From: Flavobacteriaceae bacterium
GTDB taxonomy: Bacteria > Bacteroidota > Bacteroidia > Flavobacteriales > Flavobacteriaceae
Assembly: GCA_003533785.1 (NCBI GenBank)
Contig: DQCR01000012.1
Location: 1-38,346 of the forward strand
Length of the DNA: 38,346 nucleotides
Reading direction: 5' to 3'
How positions within the stretch are numbered: the stretch's first letter is position 1; each line of letters opens with the position of its first letter. Shown one piece after another: positions 9,404-18,102 of this stretch. Position numbers and translations under genes: made by a program. Under the pieces are notes generated by a model that was not told where the DNA came from, made no database searches, and worked only from the letters and a program-made list of their open reading frames with translations.

Positions 9404-10489
9404 TTAAGGATGAATTACTCGGGTAATTCTTGGGCTTAAGCGGGTGAGGAGTTCATAAGGGATCGTTCCCCCGACTTCCGCCCACTCATTGAGCGTATGA
9501 TCTGCATCGAAGAAAATAGCAGAGTCCCCTTCAGCACAATTGCAGTCGGTCACATCTACCATCACCAAATCCATACAAACATTACCTATTATGGGCAAGA
9601 GTTGACCATGTATAATTACTCGACCTTTCCCTAGTCCAAACTCCCTGCCAATTCCATCAGCATGGCCGATCGGCAAGGTGGCAATTTGAGAGGGTCTCGA
9701 TGCTTTCCAACCTTGATTATATCCCACATAAGCGCCTTTATCTACTGAGTGAATTTGAGAAATTGGTGCATGCAAACGGGCAATAGGTTTTAATTGTTGA
9801 TCCCAACTTTTTCGATTGGCAAAACCATATAAACCAATTCCAATACGAACAGCATCCCATTGCCATTCTGGATAATTAAATACACCAGAGGTATTGAGAA
9901 GATGAAATACAGTATTTGGATAATGGGGAAGAAAAAAAGATCGAATCTTTTGAAAATATTCCCCTTGTTTTTCTGTGGGAATATGGGGTCGGACTTCTTC
10001 TGAGGCAGCCAAATGAGAATAGATACTTTCTACTTGAAGTTTATTATGCTGAAGTTGTTCGAGGAGCCATTCCCGATCTTCCCATGAAAACCCAATACGA
10101 TTCAATCCAGTGTTAAACTTGATATGAACCGGATATTTAGGAATTCGTTGTCGCTCCACGCAATCCATAAATGCAAACCATGTTTGGCGGCTATATAAAA
10201 CAGGTTCTAAACAATGTTGAAGCAGCGCAGCAAAAGTTTCTTTCTGTGGATAAAAAACCATAATAGGACAGTCAATTCCTGCCGATCGTAGTGCAATGCC
10301 TTCGGAGGCATAGGCAACCGCGAGATAATCAATGCCCTGTTCTATAAGGTTTTGAGCTATTGGGACCACTCCTTGGCCATATGCATTCGCTTTCACTACC
10401 CCAATGATTTTTGTCTTGGGTTGTAACTTGGATCGGATCACTCCGAGGTTGTGATTCAGACGAGATAAGTAGAGATCAATGATGGCCAT
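9404..10489 (-). CDS. alr: alanine racemase
   Basis: A 361-residue PLP enzyme interconverting L- and D-alanine for peptidoglycan. The PLP-lysine is Lys33 in GVVKANAYGQG; the family motif usually reads AYGHG, so a Gln replaces the common His. The second catalytic residue is Tyr257 in VGYNQGW, and GHADGIGRE (275-283) and GNVCMDLVMVD (302-312) are further family blocks of the beta-barrel and C-terminal domains. Length is standard. Its start lies 3 bases after the tdk stop, so tdk-alr are surely cotranscribed. No MurF fusion is seen. Confidence 0.95.
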   Translation of the reverse strand: MAIIDLYLSRLNHNLGVIRSKLQPKTKIIGVVKANAYGQGVVPIAQNLIEQGIDYLAVAYASEGIALRSAGIDCPIMVFYPQKETFAALLQHCLEPVLYSRQTWFAFMDCVERQRIPKYPVHIKFNTGLNRIGFSWEDREWLLEQLQHNKLQVESIYSHLAASEEVRPHIPTEKQGEYFQKIRSFFLPHYPNTVFHLLNTSGVFNYPEWQWDAVRIGIGLYGFANRKSWDQQLKPIARLHAPISQIHSVDKGAYVGYNQGWKASRPSQIATLPIGHADGIGREFGLGKGRVIIHGQLLPIIGNVCMDLVMVDVTDCNCAEGDSAIFFDADHTLNEWAEVGGTIPYELLTRLSPRITRVIHP

Positions 10490-10492
10490 CGC

Positions 10493-11113
10493 CTATAATT
10501 CGTTAGACTTCTTAATGGATCCAGATTTCTTTTTCTTAGGGTACACGGCTTTAAAAAAAGCACCACGACTTAAGGGCTCATAGTCTTGTTTTTCTCCCAA
10601 GTGAATCAGATTTTTTTGTGCCGATTTTCGAAAACTGTATTGAGCAAGGTTTCCTGTTCGCGTACAAACGGCATGCACTTTGGTCACATATTCAGCTGTA
10701 GCCATCAGCGCCGGCATGGGCCCAAAAGGGTTGCCCTTATAATCCATATCCAATCCTGCAACAATAACTCGAATTCCACGATTGGCCATATCATTGCAGA
10801 CTTGTACGATTTCATCGTCGAAAAATTGTGCTTCGTCTATTCCGATGACCTCACAACCATCTGCGAGAATGGGAATATTGGCCGCCGCAGGAACAGGAGT
10901 GGAACGAATCTGATTGTCATCGTGTGAGGTCACATGGGAGGCGTCGTAACGTTGGTCTAGGCTTGGTTTAAAAATTTCAACTTTTTGTTGGGCGATTTTT
11001 GCTCTTTTTAGCCGTCGAATTAATTCTTCTGTTTTCCCTGAAAACATAGATCCACAGATGACTTCTATCCAACCAAATTGTTCTTTAGGGTTTACCGTGT
11101 TTTCTAAAAACAT
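10493..11113 (-). CDS. tdk: thymidine kinase (type II)
   Basis: A 206-residue TK1-like thymidine kinase, phosphorylating thymidine for salvage. The P-loop GSMFSGKT is at 21-28 and IDEAQFF (92-98) holds the catalytic Glu94. In the lasso region most bacterial enzymes carry four zinc-binding cysteines; here CTRTGNLAQYS (from Cys150) keeps one, and the later partner sites read HLGEKQDYEPLS, so the structural zinc is probably lost. The Lys-rich C-terminal tail (about 192-203) is variable. It is the first gene of a tdk-alr unit, with an exact -7 box at 11156-11163 and a palindrome over the predicted transcription start, suggesting repressor control. Confidence 0.95.
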   Translation of the reverse strand: MFLENTVNPKEQFGWIEVICGSMFSGKTEELIRRLKRAKIAQQKVEIFKPSLDQRYDASHVTSHDDNQIRSTPVPAAANIPILADGCEVIGIDEAQFFDDEIVQVCNDMANRGIRVIVAGLDMDYKGNPFGPMPALMATAEYVTKVHAVCTRTGNLAQYSFRKSAQKNLIHLGEKQDYEPLSRGAFFKAVYPKKKKSGSIKKSNEL

Positions 11114-11136
11114 TTCGTACTTTTCGTTTTAGACGC

Positions 11137-11152
11137 GCGACCACTTGGTCGC
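11137..11152. promoter_or_regulatory. perfect palindrome, candidate operator at the tdk promoter
   Basis: GCGACCA, two bases, TGGTCGC: a perfect inverted repeat with 7-base arms. It begins three bases downstream of the tdk -7 box (11156-11163, minus strand) and therefore covers the expected transcription start. It lies in the 76-base divergent gap between tdk and the gene at 11190. No T-run follows, so it is not a terminator. Operator role is inference. Confidence 0.4.
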
Positions 11153-11155
11153 AAA

Positions 11156-11163
11156 CAAAGGTA
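11156..11163 (-). promoter_or_regulatory. -7 promoter box (TAnnTTTG) for tdk-alr
   Basis: The minus strand reads TACCTTTG, an exact TAnnTTTG, giving a leader of roughly 35 bases before the tdk ATG. No good TTG is seen at -33. Confidence 0.5.
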
Positions 11164-11189
11164 TTAAACAATTTGTTGCACTTTCTATC

Positions 11190-11879
11190 ATGAAGCATCA
11201 ACTTCGTAAAGAAATTGAAAATTTAATTCAACTCCTAAATGCAAAAAAGGAGAAAATGTCTGACCAACAAATGCATGAAAGCTTGAGAGACCTCTATGAG
11301 CTCAGTGTAATATCCCACCTCAAACCCAAAGGAGAAGAGTCTGCGTCACGTTCTCTCGAAACTCAACAAGAGAAGCTCTTTCAATCATTGGAATCAATGA
11401 ATATTGCAAAGGAAGAACTGACCCAAGAAGAGTCTTCCCAAGATCAAGAAGAAATTCCCGAGCTTATGGACACCATAAAAAATATGGTAACCGAAATGCC
11501 CGAGACCCAAGAAGTAAACGAATTATTCACCCAAATCGAAGAACCCCACTTCGTTCGAAAAGAGGAGACTACCTCCACGGCCTTTGAAGAGAATCCTAAA
11601 AGGGAAGAAATCAAATCTCCCCCCAATCTAAACGAACAATTTTCTAAAGGGTTAAAAGTAGACCTGAACGACCGTTTGGCCTTTATTCAGCACTTGTTTA
11701 ACAATCAATCCACCGAATATCAGCGAGCGATGAATCAGCTTACTACATTTGATTCTCTAGCCGAAGCAGCCAATTTTATTGATACCATGTTGAAACCGGA
11801 TTATAACCAATGGGAGGGCAAAGACGAATATGAAGAACGCTTTCTGGGAATATTGATTCAATATTTTGAGACCAAATAA
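11190..11879 (+). CDS. uncharacterised acidic protein with low-complexity middle
   Basis: I do not recognise a named family. The 229-residue product has no signal peptide or membrane helix. The N-terminal about 45 residues (MKHQLRKEIENLIQLLNAKK onward) look like a coiled helix. Residues about 50-155 are very rich in Glu, Gln, Ser and Pro and look disordered. The C-terminal about 75 residues, from LKVDLNDRLAFIQHLF to the end, look like a compact helical domain and contain LKPDYNQWEGKDEYEERF, which I recall as a recurring conserved tail in flavobacterial proteins beside rsmI. The ATG at 11190 is chosen over an in-frame TTG at 11145, which lies in the promoter palindrome. It ends 6 bases before rsmI and is probably cotranscribed with rsmI and recJ. 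Confidence 0.8.
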   Translation: MKHQLRKEIENLIQLLNAKKEKMSDQQMHESLRDLYELSVISHLKPKGEESASRSLETQQEKLFQSLESMNIAKEELTQEESSQDQEEIPELMDTIKNMVTEMPETQEVNELFTQIEEPHFVRKEETTSTAFEENPKREEIKSPPNLNEQFSKGLKVDLNDRLAFIQHLFNNQSTEYQRAMNQLTTFDSLAEAANFIDTMLKPDYNQWEGKDEYEERFLGILIQYFETK

Positions 11880-11885
11880 GCTGTT

Positions 11886-12551
11886 ATGGGATTGTATGTA
11901 GTTCCAACTCCAATTGGCAATTTGGAAGACTTTACCCACCGTGCGCAGCGATATTTAAAAGAGGCCGACTTGATTCTGGCCGAAGACACACGCACGAGCG
12001 CTACCTTATTACAACATTATGAAATTCAGACCCCCATGCAGAGTTTTCATATGCACAACGAGCATATCAAACTCGATAGTATTCTTGCACTTCTCAAAGA
12101 AGGACAACGAATAGCACTTATATCCGACGCCGGGACTCCCGGAATTTCAGACCCTGGATTCCTTTTGGTTCGAGCGGCTCTCAAAGAAAACTTGGAAGTA
12201 AGTTGCCTCCCGGGAGCTACAGCACTAATTCCTGCTTTGGTACAAAGTGGACTACCTTCCGACCGGTTTTTCTTTCAAGGATTTTTACCCCCAAAAAAAG
12301 GACGACAAAAAAAACTGGAAGAATTGGCACAACTTCCGGTCACTCTTATTCTTTATGAATCTCCCCATAAGCTAGTAAAAACACTTATGCAAATGGAGCC
12401 TTTTTTTGGCCCGAATCGAGCAGTGAGTATCGGCAGGGAACTGACCAAAAAATTTGAGGATACCTTTCGAGGTACTCTGACCCAAGCAATAGAATTCTAT
12501 AGCCAGCAGCCACCCCGTGGCGAATTTGTTGTTTGTATCGCCTCCGAATAG
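11886..12551 (+). CDS. rsmI: 16S rRNA (cytidine(1402)-2'-O)-methyltransferase
   Basis: A 221-residue SAM-dependent methyltransferase of the tetrapyrrole-methylase fold that 2'-O-methylates C1402 of 16S rRNA in the decoding site. The sequence shows VPTPIGNLEDFTHRA (residues about 6-20), LAEDTRTS (31-38), the SDAGTPGISDPG loop (about 79-90) and PGATALIPALVQSGLP (about 107-122), all RsmI signatures. The later YESPHKL motif is also typical. The product is shorter than many homologues (about 280) because the C-terminal extension is missing; it ends soon after the RGEFVV motif, as in many Bacteroidota. It lies 7 bases upstream of recJ and 6 bases after the acidic protein gene. Confidence 0.94.
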   Translation: MGLYVVPTPIGNLEDFTHRAQRYLKEADLILAEDTRTSATLLQHYEIQTPMQSFHMHNEHIKLDSILALLKEGQRIALISDAGTPGISDPGFLLVRAALKENLEVSCLPGATALIPALVQSGLPSDRFFFQGFLPPKKGRQKKLEELAQLPVTLILYESPHKLVKTLMQMEPFFGPNRAVSIGRELTKKFEDTFRGTLTQAIEFYSQQPPRGEFVVCIASE

Positions 12552-12558
12552 TTAGCCT

Positions 12559-14250
12559 ATGAAATGGATAAATAACGAAGCGCCCCCCACGGAAAGGGTT
12601 CTACAATTGGAACAGAAATTGGGGATCCCAACTGCTGTTGCAACTGTACTCATCCAACGAGGGATTTCGTCTTTTGATTTGGCCAAGACATTTTTTCGTC
12701 CCAGCCTTGACGCTCTTCACGATCCATTCCTAATGTTGGGGATGTCCGAAGCAGTAGCGCGCGTTTTTTCCGCAGTAACTCATAATGAAAAAATCATGAT
12801 CTATGGGGATTATGATGTGGATGGTACAACCGCTGTAGCCTTAATGGCATCCTACCTTCAAACCCTAACTTCAGAAGTAGCGACCTACATTCCCGATCGA
12901 TATTCCGAGGGGTATGGTCTTTCCAGCACTGGGATTCAATTTGCTCATGATAACGAAATTACATTGTTAATTGTCTTGGATTGTGGAATCAAAGCCATGG
13001 AACAAGTTGAAGAGGCCAAGGCGCTTGAAATAGATTGTATTATTTGCGATCATCACCTTCCTGGAGAAGAATTACCAAAGGCAGTAGCTATCTTAGATCC
13101 AAAGCAAGAAGGTTGTTCCTACCCGTTCAAAGAATTGTGCGGATGTGGTATTGGCTTTAAACTCATCCAAGCACTTGCACTCGAACAAGGACATGACATC
13201 ACCTCTTTAATGCCCTATTTGGATTTGGTGGCAACAGCCATTGCAGCAGATATTGTTCCTCTAACTGGTGAGAATAGAATTTTGGCCCACTACGGTCTTG
13301 AACAATTGAATACGGCACCGAGACCTGGACTGGAGTTGTTGATTCAAAACACCAAAAAAAAGCGATTGCAGTTGAGCGATTTGGTTTTTATTATTGCCCC
13401 GCGAATCAATGCAGCAGGAAGAATGCAACACGGCCATTATGCCGTAGATTTGCTGTGTTCCCCAGACAAGGATTCAGCACTCCCTCTAGCTCGAGCTATA
13501 GAATTGATGAACAGCGAACGGCGTCTCACCGATGAGAAAATCACCCAAGAAGCCTTGGAACAAATGCCGGATTTAAACACCGAAGTGAGTACGGTTGTGA
13601 TGCAAGAAAACTGGCACAAGGGGGTGGTGGGTATTGTGGCTTCTAGACTGATTGAAAGTCACTATCGCCCTACTGTAGTACTCACTGCTTCAGAGGATAC
13701 TCTGGTAGGTTCTGTACGTTCGGTAAGAGGCTTTGATGTTTATGAAGCCATAAAAGCCTGCAGTGAACACCTGATTCAATTTGGAGGCCATAAATACGCT
13801 GCAGGTCTAACTATGGAAAAAACGAATCTTGTACCCTTTCGTGAGGCATTTGAAGCAGCAGTTATAGAACGTATTCTACCCGAACAATTGGAACCCAGTA
13901 TGATTTATGACACAAGTATCGTGTTTAAAGAAATCACACCCAAGCTGTATCGTATTCTACAACAAATGGCTCCTTTTGGTCCACAGAATATGCGCCCTGT
14001 ATTTCACACACGAGGTGTAAAAGATACGGGAGGGACCAAAGTTGTGGGGAAAGACCAAACTCACTTAAAGTTAGAAGTAACCGATTTTAGCGGAGTTTCA
14101 TTTTCCGGAATTGGTTTTGGGATGGCAACACACATCAGTCAAATTAAAAGCCAAGGGAGTTTTGAACTCCTTTACACGCTGGATGAAAATGAATACAACG
14201 GACAAAAAAATCTTCAATTAAAAGTAAAAGCGCTACGCTTTACCCAATAA
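12559..14250 (+). CDS. recJ: single-stranded-DNA-specific exonuclease RecJ
   Basis: A 563-residue 5'-3' single-strand exonuclease acting in recombination and mismatch/base-excision repair. The DHH phosphoesterase motifs are visible in order: YGDYDVDGTTA (82-92), LDCGI (140-144), CDHHLPGEELP (163-173) and LDLVATAIAADIVPL (221-235). The DHHA1 domain carries FGGHKYAAGLTM (408-419), and a C-terminal OB-type domain follows. Metal-binding Asp and His residues are all present and length matches the family (about 560-580). It is the last gene of the plus-strand group and converges on pgi with a 70-base gap in which I see no strong terminator. Confidence 0.96.
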   Translation: MKWINNEAPPTERVLQLEQKLGIPTAVATVLIQRGISSFDLAKTFFRPSLDALHDPFLMLGMSEAVARVFSAVTHNEKIMIYGDYDVDGTTAVALMASYLQTLTSEVATYIPDRYSEGYGLSSTGIQFAHDNEITLLIVLDCGIKAMEQVEEAKALEIDCIICDHHLPGEELPKAVAILDPKQEGCSYPFKELCGCGIGFKLIQALALEQGHDITSLMPYLDLVATAIAADIVPLTGENRILAHYGLEQLNTAPRPGLELLIQNTKKKRLQLSDLVFIIAPRINAAGRMQHGHYAVDLLCSPDKDSALPLARAIELMNSERRLTDEKITQEALEQMPDLNTEVSTVVMQENWHKGVVGIVASRLIESHYRPTVVLTASEDTLVGSVRSVRGFDVYEAIKACSEHLIQFGGHKYAAGLTMEKTNLVPFREAFEAAVIERILPEQLEPSMIYDTSIVFKEITPKLYRILQQMAPFGPQNMRPVFHTRGVKDTGGTKVVGKDQTHLKLEVTDFSGVSFSGIGFGMATHISQIKSQGSFELLYTLDENEYNGQKNLQLKVKALRFTQ

Positions 14251-14320
14251 AAAATTATCCTTATTTGTCTATTAAATAATATCGAGTTGAAGTTATTTCA
14301 AGCTGGCATTGAAAAGGGAG

Positions 14321-15970
14321 TTACTTCTGACCTTCATTAAAACAGTTCTTAATTAAATGATTGGTTGAGGGATCATGGGCGGTGATAGCTTTGTTTTTAA
14401 CTTCTTCTAGAATCGCACTCGAGAGTTGTTTTCCCAATTCAACGCCCCATTGGTCGTAGCTGAAGATATTCCATAGAATTCCCTGCACAAAAATTTTGTG
14501 CTCGTAGATCGCAATGAGGGCACCCAAATTGTAGGGGGTGAGCTTCTTTATCAAAAGGGTATTGGTGGGACGATTGCCTGTAAAAACTTTGAAAGGAGCC
14601 AATTGGAGGATCTGTTCTTTGGATAGACCTTTTTCTTCCAATTCTTTTTGTACGGTAGCCTCTGATTTACCGCACATTAAAGCTTCAGTTTGTGCAATAA
14701 AGTTGGACAACAACTTGGCTTGATGGTCTCCTGTTTCGTGTAAGGATTCTTTGAACCCAATAAAATCGGTTGGGATCAATTTGGTTCCCTGATGAATCAA
14801 TTGAAAAAAAGCGTGCTGGGCATTGGTTCCTGAAGCCCCCCAGATTAGCGTTCCTGTCTGATAGTTTATTGCATTCCCGTTACGATCCACCCCTTTGCCA
14901 TTGCTTTCCATAATTCCTTGTTGGAGATAGGCAGGAAGGTTTCTCAAATACTGGGTGTAGGGAATAATGGCCTCACTTTCAGCTTGCCAAAAATTATTAT
15001 ACCAAATACTAATGAGTGCCAATAAAGTGGGGATATTTTTTTCAGTGGGACTGTCGCGGAAGTGTTGGTCCATTGCTCCTGCTCCTCGAAGTAAATTTTC
15101 AAAATGATCGGGACCAATGGCCAGACAAATACTTAACCCTACGGAACTCCACAAGGAAAAACGACCGCCCACCCAGTCATTCATGGGAAAGACATTTTCT
15201 GGGGCAATCCCAAAAGCATCGATTTTCTCTAGGTTGGTAGATATAGCGACAAAATGCTGGCTGATGGCCGATTCTGGTGCCGAACTGAGAAACCATTCCC
15301 GTATGCTGTTGGCATTGGACAAAGTTTCTTGGGTAGTAAATGTCTTGGAAATAACGAGAAAAAGTGTGGTTTCAGGGTCGATTTTTTTCAATATTTCCTT
15401 GTGGTGATCCCCTTCCACATTGGACACAAAATAGGGAGTCAGATGATTGCCATAGTATTCCAAGGCTTCAGTAACCATAGCTGGCCCCAAGTCCGATCCT
15501 CCAATACCAATATTGACAATGGAATCAATCGATTTTCCAGTATAGCCTTTCCATTGACCAGAGAGGACCTCTTTTGCAAAGCCATACATTTTCTCCTTGG
15601 CACGTTTGATTTCAGGAGTGATATCTTCTCCATCAACTTTAATAGCGGTATTCCCTTGTGCTCGTAAAGCCGTGTGAAGAACGGCTCTGTTTTCGGTTTC
15701 GTTGATGGCCTCTCCCGAAAAATAGGACGCTATCGCACTGGGTAGTTCCGCTTCCTTAGCCAGTTTGATCAATAGTTGAATCGTTTTTTGGGTCAACCTG
15801 TTTTTGGACAGGTCCACATAAAAGTCTTCCCAAGTAAAAGCGAGTTGGTTGAGCCTGTCTTTTTCAGTTTCAAATAAGTTGAGAATGGTCTGGTCCTGAA
15901 TGGCTGAAAAGTGGGCTTCTAATTCTTTCCATGCAGTGAGTTGAGTGGGATTATGGTTGGGTAGTTTCAT
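14321..15970 (-). CDS. pgi: glucose-6-phosphate isomerase
   Basis: A 549-residue enzyme interconverting glucose 6-phosphate and fructose 6-phosphate. Family blocks: INIGIGGSDLGP (about 152-163), the signature VGGRFSLWSSVGLS (267-280), ESNGKGVDRNGN (355-366) containing the catalytic-base Glu355, and GASGTNAQHAFFQLIHQG with His386. A C-terminal FSYDQWGVELGKQL block is the second signature. The length fits bacterial long-form Pgi (about 550). Its first 20 bases overlap the end of the M23 peptidase gene, so it is translated from the same message as uvrC-DUF3108-M23. No N-terminal signal or fusion is seen. Confidence 0.97.
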   Translation of the reverse strand: MKLPNHNPTQLTAWKELEAHFSAIQDQTILNLFETEKDRLNQLAFTWEDFYVDLSKNRLTQKTIQLLIKLAKEAELPSAIASYFSGEAINETENRAVLHTALRAQGNTAIKVDGEDITPEIKRAKEKMYGFAKEVLSGQWKGYTGKSIDSIVNIGIGGSDLGPAMVTEALEYYGNHLTPYFVSNVEGDHHKEILKKIDPETTLFLVISKTFTTQETLSNANSIREWFLSSAPESAISQHFVAISTNLEKIDAFGIAPENVFPMNDWVGGRFSLWSSVGLSICLAIGPDHFENLLRGAGAMDQHFRDSPTEKNIPTLLALISIWYNNFWQAESEAIIPYTQYLRNLPAYLQQGIMESNGKGVDRNGNAINYQTGTLIWGASGTNAQHAFFQLIHQGTKLIPTDFIGFKESLHETGDHQAKLLSNFIAQTEALMCGKSEATVQKELEEKGLSKEQILQLAPFKVFTGNRPTNTLLIKKLTPYNLGALIAIYEHKIFVQGILWNIFSYDQWGVELGKQLSSAILEEVKNKAITAHDPSTNHLIKNCFNEGQK

Positions 15971-17276
15971 ATTGGCTAAGACGTTTGTTGTCGTTTAAAA
16001 AGTCTGGTTCAAAAGGAATGCATTCTAGCTCGTATTTGATCGGTTCAATTTCGGCTAAAAATTGGGTCTTTAAATCCTTGGAAATAGGTTTGGCGGCTGG
16101 GAGCTTTTGTCGGAAGGGGTCCACCTGTTTTCCGTATTTCCAAAAACGATAGCAGACGTGTGGCCCCGCTGTGAAGCCCGTCATACCTACCCACCCAATA
16201 ACGTCGCCTTGTTTGACGTATTGCCCCCGTCGCACATTGTGTTTTTTCATATGCAAGTATTGGGTTTGATAGATATTGTTGTGTTTAATGGTCACATAAT
16301 TTCCATTACCGCGGGTATACGAAGCTTTGATGATTGTTCCATTGGCGGTTGCCATAATAGGTGTTCCCACACTGGCGGCAAAGTCAGTTCCCCGATGCGG
16401 TTTGATTCGATTGCCGTAATATTTGATTCGCCGCCGCAAGTTATAGCGGGAAGAAATCCGACTGAATTTAACCGGAGCTTTTAAAAAAGCTCTGCGGAGG
16501 TTCTTGGCTTGGTCATTGAAATAATCCACTCGACCAACCAAGCTGTCCGATTCAAATTGAAAGGCGTAGAGAGGCTTGCCGTTGTGTTCAAAATAAGCAG
16601 CTTTGATTTCTTGTATCCCAATTGAAATGGAATCGTCAACAAATTTTTCTGTATAAATGACTTTAAAGCGATCTCCTTTTTGCAAGCGAAAAAAGTCGAT
16701 GGTCCAGGCATATACATCGGCAAGATAATAGGTCAATTGATCATTGAGACCACTGTTTTGCATCGTTTCATAGAGGGAACTTTCTATGATTCCTGCTCCC
16801 TGCAGTTCGACCAGGCGCACTGGTTTATCAACCTTTTCTCCAAAAAGGCTGTCACGCAGTTGAATCCGCGTATAGCTTTCCACCCCGGGTTCGTAGATAA
16901 AAGCATAGGGCGTGGCAATGCTGTCTTGCGTATAAAGCAGCGTATAGGGCTTGCCTATTTGCAATCGGTTCACTTTCACCTTTCCTTTAATGGCCTGAAG
17001 TACTTCATAGACCTGAGGATAATCGATTCCCTCTCCTTCAAGAATAGCTCCAAAGGTATCCCCCCTTCGGATTTTTTTTTGTACAACTTGATATTGGTTT
17101 AGATCATAGCCATAGCGCATTTTGGGAGGAATTATTTCTTCTTGTACTGTTTCTAGCTTGGGACTAGGCAATGGCGAGTTACAAGCACCAAAAAAGACAA
17201 AAATTACAGCAACTCCGCTCCAAAGAAAGGATGGAAGACCAAGCCACCGTTGTATATTTTTATTGGGAGATTTCAA
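15951..17276 (-). CDS. M23-family peptidase-like lipoprotein with HxC instead of HxH
   Basis: A 441-residue envelope protein. A lipobox-like FFGAC (Cys32) follows a hydrophobic segment. An OapA/LysM-like N-terminal domain lies at about 62-118 (KKIRRGDTFGAILEGEG). The C-terminal M23 (lysostaphin-like) domain contains HRGTDFAASVGTPI, giving zinc ligands His294 and Asp298, and YLHM (His342). The last motif, normally HxH, reads GPHVCYRF, so Cys375 replaces the second histidine. Family members cleave peptidoglycan cross-links or activate amidases. The only start upstream of the lipobox is a TTG at 17276: an in-frame TAG lies 14 codons further upstream and no ATG or GTG intervenes. The TTG overlaps the DUF3108 gene by 17 bases, implying translational coupling; the 3' end overlaps pgi by 20 bases. 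Confidence 0.88.
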   Translation of the reverse strand: MKSPNKNIQRWLGLPSFLWSGVAVIFVFFGACNSPLPSPKLETVQEEIIPPKMRYGYDLNQYQVVQKKIRRGDTFGAILEGEGIDYPQVYEVLQAIKGKVKVNRLQIGKPYTLLYTQDSIATPYAFIYEPGVESYTRIQLRDSLFGEKVDKPVRLVELQGAGIIESSLYETMQNSGLNDQLTYYLADVYAWTIDFFRLQKGDRFKVIYTEKFVDDSISIGIQEIKAAYFEHNGKPLYAFQFESDSLVGRVDYFNDQAKNLRRAFLKAPVKFSRISSRYNLRRRIKYYGNRIKPHRGTDFAASVGTPIMATANGTIIKASYTRGNGNYVTIKHNNIYQTQYLHMKKHNVRRGQYVKQGDVIGWVGMTGFTAGPHVCYRFWKYGKQVDPFRQKLPAAKPISKDLKTQFLAEIEPIKYELECIPFEPDFLNDNKRLSQYETTQP

Positions 17277-18078
17277 TACGGAAGGGATGTTTGAGGTTTT
17301 TAAATTTTTCCAAGTCTACTTTAATGCTACCAATGGCCAAATCGGCTTGCATTCGAATGGGAATTCGATTCCGATCATCGGAGACCCACAAGGTTACACT
17401 CTCTTTTTCTTTAAAGACACGACCGGCCTGTACGATGGGTTTGAATTTCAAACAAGAGACACGACCAAACTTAGAATTAAGGGTTTCTTTTCCAACGTAT
17501 TTGAGTTTGAACAAATAATTATCGTTGTCAAAAAACATATTGATAGCAAAACTTCGGTTGGGTTCTAATTCACCGGGGGGTAAAAAATTACGCAGGTAAT
17601 AGAATGCCGAGATAAAGTCTTGGGCTTTTTCACTAATGGGAATTCGGGTCTTCGTTTTTTTCTTTTTATCGTGGACGAATGCCTCTTGGGCTTCGTGGTC
17701 GAAGTCCGTTTCAATATCTTTTGTGTACCCGCCTTCATAAATATCCCGAATTGCTTTGTAGGGCACACCGCTTGACGGGTCAAAATAGCTTTCATAATGG
17801 TCTTCTACTTTAAAGAACCAACGGGCCAAACCAATTGTTTTTCCGTAGCCTTTGGCGTGGAAAACCGGTCGGTTGTTCAGGATCGTTTCTTCCAGTTTCA
17901 AGGTGGCGATAGAAGCATTAAAAAACCCGTAATGGATTCGAAATTCAAACCATTCCTGATCTTTGAAGGAATCATTGGATTGGGTATTTGGGACCAAATC
18001 GGGGAAAATTTCGGGGGCTTGGGCCTGTCCGACAGAAAAGACGGCAATTCCGAACCACAAGAGGGCTATACTTTTCAT
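17260..18078 (-). CDS. DUF3108 domain protein, secreted
   Basis: A 272-residue protein with a signal peptide (hydrophobic LLWFGIAVFSVG, likely cleavage after QAQA near residue 20). The body is beta-rich, with the pattern typical of DUF3108: FRIHYGFFNASIATLKLEE (about 47-65), VEDHYESYFDPSSGVPYKAIRD (roughly 91-112) and the late CLKFKPIVQ...WVSDDRNRIPIRMQADLAIGSIKV block. Family function is not established; it resembles lipid-binding envelope beta-barrels such as LolA-like folds, but that is inference. It sits 24 bases after uvrC and overlaps the M23 lipoprotein gene by 17 bases; joint translation suggests that the two act together in the envelope. Confidence 0.82.
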   Translation of the reverse strand: MKSIALLWFGIAVFSVGQAQAPEIFPDLVPNTQSNDSFKDQEWFEFRIHYGFFNASIATLKLEETILNNRPVFHAKGYGKTIGLARWFFKVEDHYESYFDPSSGVPYKAIRDIYEGGYTKDIETDFDHEAQEAFVHDKKKKTKTRIPISEKAQDFISAFYYLRNFLPPGELEPNRSFAINMFFDNDNYLFKLKYVGKETLNSKFGRVSCLKFKPIVQAGRVFKEKESVTLWVSDDRNRIPIRMQADLAIGSIKVDLEKFKNLKHPFRIEISQ

Positions 18079-18102
18079 ATCCCTACAAAAGTAGAAAATC
18101 TT

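Noticed and set aside
14251..14320. Terminator between converging recJ and pgi
   Set aside because: Only an imperfect TTGAA/TTCAA pairing with no T-run is visible.
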